A stretch of DNA of 64,000 bases from Rotaria sordida (Eukaryota; Rotifera; Eurotatoria; Philodinida; Philodinidae): contig CAJNOL010000486.1 in assembly GCA_905250125.1 (NCBI GenBank), positions 1 through 64,000 of the forward strand, in the 5' to 3' direction. Position 1 is the first letter of the stretch; every line of letters starts with the position of its first letter. Positions 37,905-50,711 of this stretch are shown here, piece after piece. A program made the translations under genes and the position numbers. A model generated the notes under the pieces. The model had not been told where the DNA came from and ran no database searches. It was given only the letters and a program-made list of their open reading frames with translations.

Positions 37905-38360
37905 TAATGAATAAATAAGAATAATTAAAATGACCAAAGAAAAACAGAAAACAATTGAAAGTATTATACAATGTATAAATGAAAAAGTTATAAATCAAAG
38001 ATGTGTATGTATTCGCGTTATTTTAGCTCCCATCGTCGACATCATTGTTTCCGACCACCTACTATCTCACAAGCACATGACGATACACAGGAGAAGAGAG
38101 ATAGAGAAAAAGATAGTTGCTCTATTTAGAGAAGAAAGATTTATTCGGTGCCGTCGCTTCAAGAAAGAAAACATAATGGTGCGTGCTTGTCTAAAGGGAA
38201 CGAGAGAGAGAGAGAGATAGATATATATATATATATATATATATATAAAGAGAAAGAGAGAGACAGCAAAGAATCTGGAAGGAAAGCGAGAAACGGACGC
38301 CTGCTGCGTCTGACGATCCGCTATTTAAACGAATACAATAATCATTGATGATGATGATGT

Positions 38361-38392
<32 letters not shown>

Positions 38393-39595
38393 GGATGGCT
38401 TGTTTCCTTTTTTTCTCCTATTCTATTGGGTCTCTCTTTCTATTTCTCGGTGTGGTAGATAGCTTGCTAACTCAGCCGATATTTTACACACATGATGAAA
38501 CAACGACAACGACACGCATCTGTTTCTTTTTTTTTTGCTCAACAACGAAACAACAACATCCATCGTTGTTGTTCTCATTATTATCGTTTAACTCGATCTC
38601 TTTTCTCCTTCTTTTTCGGTAATAGTTTTCGGAAGAAAAAAAAAAAAAAAGAAATAGAACGATAAAACACAAAAAATGATTCCCAATCGAATGTCAAGTC
38701 GAATTAGCTCGTTGTCAGTTTAATTAACGAGATCTACACAATTTTCTCGTTTGTTAGTTTGGAATAAGCTCTACGAAGAGAAATATCTATCAAATTTAGT
38801 CCGATTGACGACAATGACAACAACAACAACAATAATAACAATAACAACGATGATGATGACTAGTCTAAAAAACTTGATAAGTTTTTTCTTTATATAATAT
38901 TATATAGAAACATGCTATTAAAGCTCTTTCAAGCATAGGAGAAGTGATCCGATTGTTTTTTCGATGACAGTCCAATCAATGGCATGCATCCTATCTATCT
39001 TTTTCTTTCTTGAAAACAAAAGTCTATACCAATGGGAATTGTGTCTTTTGTATTTTCTCAATATGATTAATTTGATCATTCTACATAAAACTACTATCAT
39101 CTCAAGGTGATCGTCAAAGGCCGTCATTTTCTTTTTCTTTTCTGTTCTTTTTCCAAAAAAGAAATCGATTATTCTTTACTTATACTCTACATAGGGCGAA
39201 TTATACAACATGTAATGAAGAGCAACACAAGAATGTTGTTATTGTTACTATTGCTCTTCCTCTAGGCGTTTATAATAACATAGACTAAACGACATGCGAG
39301 AAGGATTATAAAGCATTTTCGGTATATGTGTTGTGTCTGTTATTGTTTACAATCGTTTTTTCATTAGTATACATATAATATATATATATATATATATGCA
39401 TTATAACAAGATTATGTCTGAATTGAAAGAAAAAATATGTTAAACTGAAATACAAAAATACAAAACTGTAATCTTATTTAACAAAAAAAAAGAAATAATT
39501 AAGAAATAGACACAATTATTTACACTTAAGTGATTCTCTTTGATTACACCATGCCGAAAGAAGTCACTAAAGAATCTATGGGCATATATATTCTC

Positions 39596-39631
<36 letters not shown>

Positions 39632-40238
39632 GATCTATAATAAAATTATCTATCTATTCTTTTACCTAGAAATATATAATTAATGAAAAACTTAACAGTC
39701 TAAAACAGAAAATACTCTTGCATGTAGTAGGTAATTTAATTAAATACTAATGTAACTATCTATTACAAAATGAATGATTAATGAGTAATAAAACAAATTC
39801 AACTGTTACATTTCCTGATACATAGGAAGAAGAAAGTCACTTTTAAATGAGTATTTAGATCTTCATTGATCAACTTTCTTTTTTATAGTACGCACCATTT
39901 CAAAGTCGTCTGTTAATTTATACATGATTGATTTATTGTCGTCCATCATTTTCCTTTTTCTTTTCTTCTTTATTCAAGAAAATACTTTTAAGAAAAAGTT
40001 GTTCTCGTTTACTTCTTTCTTTTTTCCGCATTCGATTTCTTTTTTTTTTTCAAATATTTGTTCAACTTGCACAATCATGATATGATGATGTTCAACGGTA
40101 AAATTAAAATGCGTATTTCAAGAAAAAAAAAAAACACCCAAAGTCGTACACTAAATGAACGTCACCTTTCTCGTTCTATTTTTTTTAAAATTAACTTCTC
40201 TTTTTTTCATTGAACTAGAAAAATCATTATATTATTAC

Positions 40239-40325
40239 CTCATGTGATCGACTAATATCCCTTTTTTGTAGAAATTGTTTTCGCTTGATCATACCCACTT
40301 TACCAATATTTTTTAATTCCATTTC
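40239..40325 (-). CDS. Candidate alternative exon f (first or second)
   Basis: After a TTTTAG acceptor come 29 codons beginning Glu-Met (EMELKNIGKVGMIKRKQFLQ...SHE), then a GTAATA donor in phase 0. It can follow exon g in frame, or begin at its own ATG at 40322. Highly basic. Confidence 0.5.
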
Positions 40326-41299
40326 CTAAAAGAAATAGAATAGAAATAAAATGATGAAATTTTTTATTTTTTTTTTTTGTTCAAACTCAATGTTAGGTTT
40401 TTTTTTATTTCTATGAAAAGAAATGACTACACAAGAAAGAGAGAGAGAGAGAAGTATCATCCATGATTAATTTGTTGAATATTTAAACAAATCGTCAATG
40501 AGATCATCAACACACAAACTTATTTTATGTTCTTTTGTTCTTCTTCCATTTTTCATTCCCTTATTATTTTTTTTCTTCTTCATCCCATTGTTAACTATAC
40601 AACCATCATCAGAAATACTACCGGAAACTTGCTCTCTCTCTATCTACTCTCATTACACTCGTCCTCTCTCCCTCCTCGTTCTTTTCGCCATTGAACGATG
40701 AAGGCGAATTCCCAAGTTGACATTTGGCTGATTGGCATTACTCTATATTACCACCGGTTGGACTCAAATCAATTTGTCTTCATCGTTCTCGTTTTTTTTC
40801 ATAACGTGTTAGTAGCACATACTTGAAACTTGAAATACTCTTTAACAAGACAAGGTTTCGAATACTATAATAATTAATATCTAATCAAGAATCATATCCA
40901 TGTTTGGTTGAGTATCATTACTTCTATTTCTTTTTGTCGGTTTTCATATGCATATATAAAAGGATTTAGTTACACAATGATTTTCTATTAATATACAGGA
41001 ACAAAAAAAAAGTTCTAAGGTCGACTGATGAAAAACAAAAAAAAGAAGACTGTAGCTTATATTAAACACTATGGATATTTTTGTTTAAGTTGTTCAATTG
41101 AAACAATTACTTTTATTTTGCTTCCAGAGAAAGATAATAAACATGTTCTATTGTATTCTATTTAAAATATAGAGAAAGATAAAAAGATATTTGAATACCT
41201 AGATCATTTTCTTTTTTATTTTTTTTCTTGATTTATTTTTCAAAGAAAATAAATTTTAATAGAATAAAAAGAAAATCTTCCATTCATTTTTCTTTCTAC

Positions 41300-41548
41300 C
41301 TGTCTTTTTTGTCCATTTCCGGGTTTACGAGCAACAAATGTTGCTACCGTTTTCCAACTCCTATCGGGTGTTAAATATGTAGGTGATAATGCTGTTGTTT
41401 GCTGAGGTAAAATTGATTGTTCGACAATTCTTTCTTGATAATGAATTTTTTTTGCATAAAAGGAACGTTTTATTGTTGATGATGACGATGATGATGACGA
41501 TGATGATGATGATGAGGGAATATTTTTCATATTTAATTGAAAATTCAT
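41300..41548 (-). CDS. Candidate alternative first exon g with a serine run
   Basis: ATG at 41548 with an in-frame TAG six codons upstream; 83 codons (MNFQLNMKNIP, then a run of Ser encoded by a TCA/TCG repeat, ending GNGQKRQ), GTAGAA donor in phase 0. The non-repeat part (SFYAKKIHYQERIVEQS) looks protein-like. It can join exon f or the common exon. Confidence 0.6.
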
Positions 41549-42270
41549 CAATTTAATATATTTCTACTGAACTAATAACTTCGTCAATGATACTTCTATT
41601 GATAGATGTTCATCTAATAATAACAAAAGCCAAGTACACCTACACTTGTGTCAAATACTCGAATGAGCTTTGTCACGAACATAAGCATTATAAACTTCTA
41701 TGTCAATGTATTTAATAATGACAATAGCAAGTTCTTTTATAAGACTATCCACCATGACTACTAACCCACCAACAAGAAAGAAAAAGGAGACAAGGAAGCA
41801 GATAAATAGGAACAAAAGAAAAGGCGAGAAAAAAAATAAATGAAGGCAAGAAAAAAAAATAATTATGCTGAAATTCACATGCATTTATATAGGCGAATAC
41901 AAAGAAGAAAAAAAACTTGACTGCTCTACCAACAACTACCCATAGGAGCATCAACACCAATGGAAAGACTTTATTAATGTAAGTGTGAGGCGGTCAGAAC
42001 GGAATCATCCTAATCGCTATTCTTTTCTTTTTTTTTAGCGTGTGCGTCTTTTTCTTGCACTTCCTTGTTTATCACTCAGGCGATGCAAGAAATAATTCTA
42101 AACACGCATAAAAACATGTTTTTTGTCGAGGTTTTGTCTAATCGATTACGAAAGAAATGATTTCTTTTTTTTTTTCATTCAGATTTATATAATATTCAAT
42201 TTGATTTTTATCGAACTATAATCAATGAATCAATATTTAACGAATTAAAATTCAAATAGAAAATACTTAC

Positions 42271-42327
42271 AAAACGATACATAGTTCGAATTGTTGATGA
42301 TGTATAGATCATTGAATATGTATGCAT
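42271..42327 (-). CDS. Candidate alternative first exon h
   Basis: ATG at 42327, 19 codons (MHTYSMIYTSSTIRTMYRF), consensus GTAAGT donor in phase 0. It starts about 470 bp past the stop of the PDZ-PTB-RGS gene. Short, so the call rests on the donor, the phase and the series it belongs to. Confidence 0.45.
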
Positions 42328-42622
42328 TGTTCTTGTCTTCAAAAAAAATGAAAACTCGAAGAAAAAAAAAAAAAACTTCTTTTTCAATAATGATTAGTTC
42401 GACAGTAAAATAAGAAGCTTCTCAATTTCCGTTATGTTTCTACTTTCAAGAAGACCAACATTATTTTTGATGTTCATCATTATTCTCATCATACTATTCG
42501 CCTAAAGACAAACGATGATGTCTACCCTTATGACATGAAGTATTTTACAACAATAGAAGAAAAAAAAAAAGTACTTAATTGCGATTAATACGACTGGAGA
42601 TACTATCAGGAAATTGTGATTT

Positions 42623-42628
42623 TTTATT
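42623..42628 (-). terminator. Candidate polyadenylation signal of the PDZ-PTB-RGS gene
   Basis: AATAAA on the minus strand, about 170 bp past the stop at 42798 and before candidate first exon h. Confidence 0.35.
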
Positions 42629-42797
42629 ATTTATAAAATAGAATGTAAAAAAAAAAAAAAAACGTTTTTTTTTTGTTATAGAAAGCAATTAAATTGATTG
42701 ATTAATATTTATATATATATATATTTTTAAACAAAATATCTGAAGTTTTGATCACACAAAAACAAAAAGAAAAAATAAATGCACATATGAAAAAATA

Positions 42798-45700
42798 TTA
42801 ACGTGAAAGTGTATTAAATGATGATATCTGACAAGATTTTATTGAACATGAATCAAAATTTGAATTTGTTGATGATGATATTGAATCTAAATAAAAGAAA
42901 AATTTTCATTTTTATTTTAAATTTTGATTCAAATAAGAACATACTTGGATTTATCGGTCGTCTCCATTTAGAAAAAGCTAAAAAGAAAGAAAATCAAGAT
43001 GTCATCTTTTATTAAACAGCTTGAAAAATTTTCTATTAATATTCATCATCGATTAAGGTACTTCCGTTCTATAAAATATATATAATATATTCTCTTTTTT
43101 CATTATACAAGAAAATTTTAACGAATATTTTTCTTAGAATTTATTTCATCAAATCTTACAAAATAGTTTACATTTACTAGATCTCATAGACATTCTAAGA
43201 TGTTTGTCAATATTTCAATATTACTATTCAATCTTATACAGAGTAGTATGTCAATTAATTAACTACCATTGACTTCATCAATAACCTCTGTAATCAAACC
43301 TACAGAAAGTAGTAAATTAGCTTTGTTAGTGGAGATGAATACAATAACAAACTGAATGTTAATTATCTATTATTTTTTATCATGATCAATTGTTAGTTTT
43401 TACTCAAAAAAAAATCGAATGAAATTTTTCATCCAATAGATTTTATGTTAGTAGGATTATGTCGAACATTTACCTTACGAAAGAACCATGTAAAGTAATA
43501 AATAGTCTTTGAAATAAATATTACTTCATTAGATAAGTCTTGCCGAAAAAACTACACTACTCTCCTTCACATCACCTTTCAAATTGAAATTTCATCTTCA
43601 AACATTGTACAAGTTTTCAATAGAACTAGTTCATTGTCGAAATATTAGATTTTTCACTATCTTCAAATTCTAATATTAAAAATTTTTCTATGCGACAAAT
43701 CAAAAATTAGTTTATAAGTTAATATATATATATGATATTAGAAAATCGAACATTTTCATAATCAATAAACATCATTGAGAACATTGTTTATATAAAATTT
43801 TGAGGTTAAAATACTCAATGAAATAAAACTCATTTGAAAATTGGATTTATCATTTAGCGAACTGTTCCCATTAATATTCAATCATATACTCACTAATGTG
43901 GTTTATTGATTAATCTCAGAGCTGTAATCGGATTTTACTGATTGGATAATATTTTATAGGTTATGCTATTGTTTCTTTGATAAAATTTGTTAAGAACAAG
44001 TTTACTTTCTCTTATCAAAATAATCAATTAGTGTTGTTTCAAGAACTATTAGTTTTATTTTCTTCTGTTCGTCCACATTGTTTTATTTCTATTATCAGAA
44101 TATATTTCTTTTGTTTTTAAATGCACGATCAAAACTGTATTACTTGAGCTAAACATTTTTAAAATACAGATCAAATTTCAGTTTGAATCGTCTAAATGCA
44201 AAAATGGAAAATGAATGTGCTTCAAAGCCATACAGATTAATCGACTAATAGTGATTCAACGAACCGATTACAACTCTGTTTAATTTAATCAACAAAATTG
44301 CTTAAATTTTAAAAAAATAACGCAATAAGATATTTTTTATTTGTTTTGTCTTAATTTTACTCGACTAATTCTCTTGCAATATGATAAAATCGAGTATTTT
44401 GTTTTTAATTCATTTATCAAATCATGTCCTTTGAGATTATTTTATAGATGAAGTTTTGAAGTCAAAACTTATTTTTTCTATCTTTTAAAATAAAAAAAAA
44501 TCTGAAAATAATTAAACATAATGTTTCTCGATGAATAATAAGCAGTTTTACTTCATATGGTTTTTTTTTTTTGTAGAATAATATATGATACTTTCGAGTA
44601 AAAAAATAAAAGCTTGCACTATCTTTTATTATATACTATTTAGGGCGTATCAAAAGTAGTGGCGACGAGATTTTTTTTTCTGTTGAAGAGATACAAAAAT
44701 TGTGATTTTTTTCCATAAAAATCTGAAATGGAACGTATAGGACAAGAAAAATAGCGAATTTTGTAAAGAGTCATCGAACTTTATAAAATTCTAGAATTTC
44801 ATAGTCATGTAGAATCCTGTAGGTGATTCTAGAAAGAACTTCGATATCCTATATCATAATAAAATCAAGGAAAAGAGAGAATACTGTTATGACCTAGTAA
44901 AAATAGATGATCACACAAATTGGAGTCTGCGTGCAAAAGCTCAAAACTTATATATACGTTTCCATCGCCAAAGAGTTAATTCATTATAAAACTTATAGAA
45001 ACTTTCTCTCTATATGAGCTGATAGTAAAAACGGCGCTCTGTTTTTCTACACTTCTTCCACTAATGTCATAATAATAAAATTTCGATAAGACTAGTTTGG
45101 TTTCTCTATATATGTTTATTAACGTTATACGAAAAGTAGCGGTGGTGAAACAAAAACAAAATATAGAAACAAGTAGCTCGTGTTTCGTCTTCAATTTCTT
45201 ACTGACTTTCAAGAAACTATTTCGATCAATCTTCAACTCTCCTAAGGGGAGAGAGCTTCATCACCACAAACAAAACATAATTCATCACGTGCGACTATTG
45301 CTTAAATATTAAGTGTAGTGTACACTTTACTGTAGAAGCAAAAATCTTTCTTATTCATCTAAACTAGAGATGAACAGTGTCAAAAATATATATATGTCGG
45401 AGTTGACTTTAAAATTGAAAAGGTAATTTCTTATTTCTTGTAGATAGATGCATTAGATATTGAAGTAAATATTTGATAACGTTAGTAGACACAGTCGATG
45501 GAGAAACGCTCTTTGAACATGCATTATTGAATGAGTTTAGACAGTACGGGACACAGGAAGTTTTCAATTAGATGTTTACGAGTTTTTAAGAGATATGTTG
45601 AGAACACTTCTATGTTGGAGAAATGCATTAAGTGGATTTCCGTTAGCTCCTCCACAGTCTCCACCCCCTACTATGAAATAGAAGAGATTAAACTTCAAAA

Positions 45701-48700
45701 CTTTTCAGAATCGTTTCTCTAATAAAAGGTTGTGAGACAGTGAAAGGAAATCGATCTGTCGTTTTTTTAGACTTTATTTCTTGTAGTTCAATCAAACTTA
45801 CTCCGAATGGGGTACTAAAACTCTTCTATCCTTATCTTATTAAAATATTAAATCCTATTGTAAATCAACATAATTGATGACATATTCTGAATCGCTCTGT
45901 TCCTTACTGTATTTTATGTTCTATAATTCTCTTTGTATGACCTATATCAACGATGTAGTTCTATATCTTAAATACTGTTCTTGTTAGATATTTCTATGGT
46001 TGTATATGTCTACGTTTCTTATTTGTTATTCTTTTTTTTTTTTGTTATTTTCCTTTAAATGTTCTTTCACTGTACTGCAAGGAGCTAAACGTCGTCAATT
46101 ATTGCAAAATAAAAACAAACTGAAAAGACAACTAGTTCTATCTTAAGTAACTTTTCAATTGAATAGTCAATCAATTGTCTTTTAAAGGCAATACTAGTGA
46201 AGAAAGATGAACATACAAGTTAGAATCTGTGCAAAAGCTTAAAATGTATATATACGTTTTTTGTCGTCAAAGAATTAAAAGAAAAAGAATATATATATCG
46301 AAGATAATATAAATTAATGTAACTGTTACATATCATAATCAAACAGATCTTATTGAAATTTTTTTATTATGATATTAGTTGAAGGATGATATTATAGCAC
46401 AGAAAAATAGAATGTCGTTTCTATTATGAATTCATATAAAGAGAAAGGTTTTTTTAAAGGTTTTTTGTAAGAAAAAAAGTACTTTCGCCATTACTTTTGA
46501 TATGCTCTATGTCTATTGTATTAATTATCTTTGTAAACAGTAAATTTAATTTAATTCTAATCTTACCTTTAGTCCAAGGTAAAAAAGGACTACGTTTTTT
46601 ATCTTTTTTTTCTTCATCTTTTAATTTAACCTATTGATAGAAAAAAGAAAAGAATTATAATAAATAAAAAATAAAGTAAATGTTTGTTTTTTTGTTTTTT
46701 TCATACAAAATTATTTGATCTTTCTTCATTATGTTTTAATATTTGTTGTTTTGAATAAGTTATAGATTTTCCTTGCATTTCATTTCTAATACAATCTTTA
46801 TATATATCTGACTTTAAAAATCTTGTATATGAATCATATTTCATTAATTGAAATATTTGAGATTGTGCTTTTTCAAACATATGAATATTTGGATTAGTTA
46901 ATAATGATTCTTGACATTCTTGTCTTGTTCGATTATCAATATTTATTCGACATGAACCATCATTTGTATCATATAAATATGCTGACCAAATTGAAGTAGC
47001 TTTATTGCGAATCTAAAAAAAAAATCAAATGTATAAATATATGATTTTAAATCGAATAGAAAAATAAGAGACTTCATCTTGATTTGTTAATTTTTTAAAA
47101 TTTTCACATTCAATCCAAAATTGAATATTTTCTTGACTAAATTCTTTTTTTAAAAATTCTGTAAATATATATAAACCCATTTCATCATTAAGTAATTTTT
47201 CAAAATTAATTGCCCATGATGTTGCCGAAGAATTTTCTTCATTTAAATCAATTGAACCTTCATTAATACTTGTTTCATGTTGTAATGATAATTCATTTTC
47301 ATTATTTATTGCTGTTAAAGACTAACAAAAGAAAAATAATTCAAGAAAAAAAAAAAAAGTCTAGAAAACATACAGGACCAGTTGTTAGAATATAAGCTGA
47401 AGCAAATCGTGCACGTAAATCTTCAATCGATGATGATGGATGATCCAAAAATGGACTGGAAGGATGATAATGAAAATCCTTTTCATCAGTTAAATGTAAA
47501 TCATTCGCAAATGAATGACGACGAGGATGATGATCAATCCATAAAAATTGACCTGTTGTTGTTGTTGTTGTTGATGTTGAACCTACTCCTCCTAATTCAT
47601 TATCAAGTAATTCACCATCGGATAAAGATGATGATGACGAAGATGAACATGGAACTGGACAAGAATCATCATCTTGACAAAATCTTAACGAAAGAAAAAA
47701 TATATTTGTATTTTAATTAATAAGAAAACAAAATAAAAATAGATTTTACTCGGATGGTGGTGGAATACTTCGTTGATGTTGATCATCTTCTTCAATTGAA
47801 GATCGTAATGGATTTGGTGATGATGACTCAACAGATGATTGTGATGTTGTTCGTGTTGTACAAGAATCAATATTAGAATCAATTGATGTTGCACAGGAAC
47901 TATTTGTTGAACAAGTATCTAGAAATTGTTAATAAAAGTTTTTGTTATACAAAATTTAAGAGAAGCTATGCTTAACGGTATAAGTCGATACATTGTTCGG
48001 TGATGATAACGGATGAATTTATTTAATGAAAAAGAGGATAAACGATGATAGAGAACTTTTTGATAAGAACATCTCTTAAAACTGATTTGGCATGTTGGAA
48101 ATTTTCAAAAATCAAATCTCTATTTCTCTGACGCGATTGGAATATTCAGCAGCAGTGGCTGATGAGAGAACATCCTCAGATATCTCCTTCCGATTTTAAT
48201 GATTTTTCGCCTATAGATACTATATAGTATCAATAGCACAAGGAGGGGGGGGGCAGTTGAAGAGGTTCTCTCGTTAACTGAATACGTCTTGAATACAATT
48301 TGTGAAGGTCTCAAACATATGATTATTTTCTCACTGAATCCGAGAATTCTATTGCGAAATTCTTAATTGAATCTAAAAGCAAACTTATTCTGTAAGAAAA
48401 ATTGTATCCATTCTTCCATTGATTTTATTTTCTTTATATGTAGATGACATTGAAAGTCAATTGACAATGCTTTATTTTATGAGCGATGGATAGATGAATT
48501 ATAATTTACTTTTCAAATGTTTTTGTCATTTTAAAACAGAACTGAATCGAAAAAATTCAGTATCTGATAGATTCTCGAAATAGAAAACAATTGACATCAT
48601 TGAGATACAAAGATAAAGAAGTATTTTCTCTCAAGTATTGACGGACATTTTCATTGATGAGAAGTCATAAATCACATTTATCATGAGTGTTATCTCATTA

Positions 48701-50634
48701 CATAGGTTCTCCTGAGACGAGAGAAAGCCAAAAATGAATTGTGATTACTATGAATCTTTCTTTTTTTTATTAATTACGAACATTTTAGTGAGTCTTTCAA
48801 AAAAACATTATCATGCTCTCGGTTCTATCACCTTCGAAAATTTAAACTTTGTACAAATAAAGTTTTCAGTGGAAATAGTTCATTGTGGATGTATTAAGTT
48901 TTTCAATATTTTCTGTCCTCAGAGCACGTTCAGTATTAATTAATTCCATTGAGAACTTTGTTTATACAAAGTTTGAGCTCGAAATTCAATTCGAAAGGCG
49001 ATATAAGGGAGAGAGAGACCACGGTATTTTCTTAAAAACTCACTAAAATGATCATAGCTGACGAACTATCGGCATTTATTTTTTTGAGATTTATTTCAAT
49101 GACAGGACTTATCTAGTGATAGTATACTATGTCTTTCTATTTTATCAGAAAAAAATCGATAGTTTTGAAGGAATCAATCCTCAGGCTCTGTCTAATTCTT
49201 TCCATTTTATGATAAAATATATTAGAGAATTTATCGTAAGCTTGCGAAAGAACAAATTCTAGAAGCTGTTACTGCTCTCTAAAAGAGTTGAATAGAGTCG
49301 ATTGATACATAATATCTTCTTTGTTTACAAAAATATCTTTTAATTCAAAAGAGTTTCTGAGTAAAAAAACAATCAATTATTATCTGAATAAAAACTTTTA
49401 ACAAACCTGGTTCATCTAATTTATTTTTTTTATGTTTATCTTCCATTGTACATTGATGATTTGAACAATGTTTTGCTCGATTAAATAAACATTGTATTAT
49501 TCTATTTCTTTCATCAATTGATGATGCACGAAAAACAAACATTGAACTTGAATTATGTTCATATTTAAATTTATTAATATTTTCATCAATTTTAATTGAA
49601 CAATAAAGTATAAGTGCAAATAATGTTGGTTGAGTATGAAATAAACAAATATAACTTAAATATTTTCCAGCTAAGAATTTAAACCATAATGGACTTATTT
49701 GAAATTGTTTACATTGTATACGAAATTCAATTTTATTTGATGTTGAATTTAATATTGAACGTTTAAGAAATTTTTGTATTTTTTTAACTAATTCATTTTG
49801 ATTATTATTATTATTATGATCAATATCAAAATAACCAAGAAAATTAATTGAAGAAAATGTATATAATGTTTGATGATTAAATGATAATGAAGATTGTGAA
49901 TCAATAAGATTAACACCTGGTGTTAATGATGAATACATATCTTTTAATAAAATAATATCATTTATTTGTGATAATAACATTCGAAGATTTGTACTAATTA
50001 AAACTTTTGATAGACGTTGACGATTTATATTAGGAAAAGATTTTTTATGATGAGAAAATATTGGATCTGATGTTGTACTTGTTGTGGAATCTTGTGAAGA
50101 TGATGTTAGAGATTCTCGAGCTTTTTTATAATAATGTTTTATAGGATATTTATTGGTTGTTGATGATGAACCAAGGTTGACATCACGAAGAATTCGTCCA
50201 CGAAGAGCATCATTTACTGATATTTTAGAGGTTATACGACAGGGAGATGGTGATAAAATATTTTCTTTACATTCAATACTATCATCTTCATCAATATCAT
50301 CATCAGGATCAAGAACCTAAAAGAATCTTTTTTCTTTATTCAAGAAAATAAAAAAATGTAATGTAATTCAAATTCTTACTTCAAGTACAAGTAAATTTGT
50401 ATGTTTAGCATAAACAAGTCTTTTAACATCATCATGTCTTGCATCAAGTACATTATATCCATTAACTTTAGCTAAAATTTGTCCGGAACGAAGGCCACTA
50501 GCTTGAGCTAAACTTCCTGAATAAACACAAATTGAACAAGGTTGTTCATATTGTATAGCAAAACCAAATTTATCTCGTTCACTTCTACGACGTAATTCAA
50601 TTCGATGTAATATAGAACGAGAATGTTCATTCAT
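42798..50634 (-). CDS. RGS12-like PDZ-PTB-RGS protein lacking RBD and GoLoco, nine exons
   Basis: Exons, 5' to 3': 50380-50634, 49407-50316, 47750-47918, 47374-47683, 47073-47321, 46707-47012, 46567-46630, 42945-42977, 42798-42886 (2385 nt, 794 aa, all phases consistent). A PDZ domain fills residues ~10-85 (KFGFAIQYEQPCSICVYSGS, then GLRSGQILAKVNG). A PTB-like domain spans ~235-368 (SSINFLGYFDI ... MFVFRASSIDERNRIIQCLF). Low-complexity Ser/Thr stretches follow, then an RGS box (~588-705: SQENIQFW, INIDNRTRQE, DSYTRFLKS). After the KKDKKRSPFLPWTK segment shared with its neighbour, a short exon (FSKWRRPINP) and a unique terminal exon end the protein. RGS12 normally continues into RBD, RBD and GoLoco; here those occur only in the downstream unit. 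Likely a membrane or receptor scaffold with G-alpha GAP activity. Confidence 0.85.
44641..46509. mobile_element. mariner-like non-autonomous element(s) in the PDZ-PTB-RGS gene intron
   Basis: Ends TAGGGCGTATCAAAAGTAGT and (reverse complement) TAGAGCATATCAAAAGTAAT are inverted and begin with TA, as in Tc1/mariner insertions. A third terminus-like copy lies at 45123, and a direct repeat (GTGCAAAAGCTCAAAACTTA near 44930; GTGCAAAAGCTTAAAATGTA near 46223) suggests two overlapping copies. No transposase is seen. Confidence 0.55.
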
Positions 50635-50705
50635 TTATGCTTAAAATCTTAAATAACAAATACGATAGAAAAAATTAAATTCTTTTACACAAATAAAAGC
50701 AATAT

Positions 50706-50711
50706 TTTATT
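50706..50711 (-). terminator. Candidate polyadenylation signal of the GOLGA7-like gene
   Basis: AATAAA on the minus strand, about 150 bp past the GOLGA7-like stop and only ~70 bp before the RGS12-like ATG, so the two genes are closely packed. Confidence 0.35.

Larger units (their letters stand above)
32529..42270. repeat. Microsatellite-rich tract between the two RGS units
   Basis: Apart from the candidate first exons this stretch is simple-sequence rich: CT at 33966-33994, CT near 35430-35450, TA then GATA at 35781-35842, CT at 36523-36550, TCA near 37540-37570, GA/TA at 38205-38247, GAT at 38346-38392, TA near 39378-39396, AAT at 39598-39630, GA near 40436-40452 and GAT-type at 41478-41515 (inside exon g). 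No other gene was recognised. Confidence 0.75.

Noticed and set aside
39028-39127. Minus-strand frame starting MTAFDDHLEM with a GTATAG donor
   Set aside because: It ends in phase 2 and would not join the common RGS exon in frame.
39900-39925. Ninth candidate first exon (MYKLTDDFEM then GTGCGT, phase 0)
   Set aside because: Only ten codons and a weak donor; not enough to separate it from chance.
49345-49980. Separate 211-residue gene
   Set aside because: It is the middle of the RGS12-like second exon (49407-50316); the frame continues upstream to the acceptor and the last residues are intronic.
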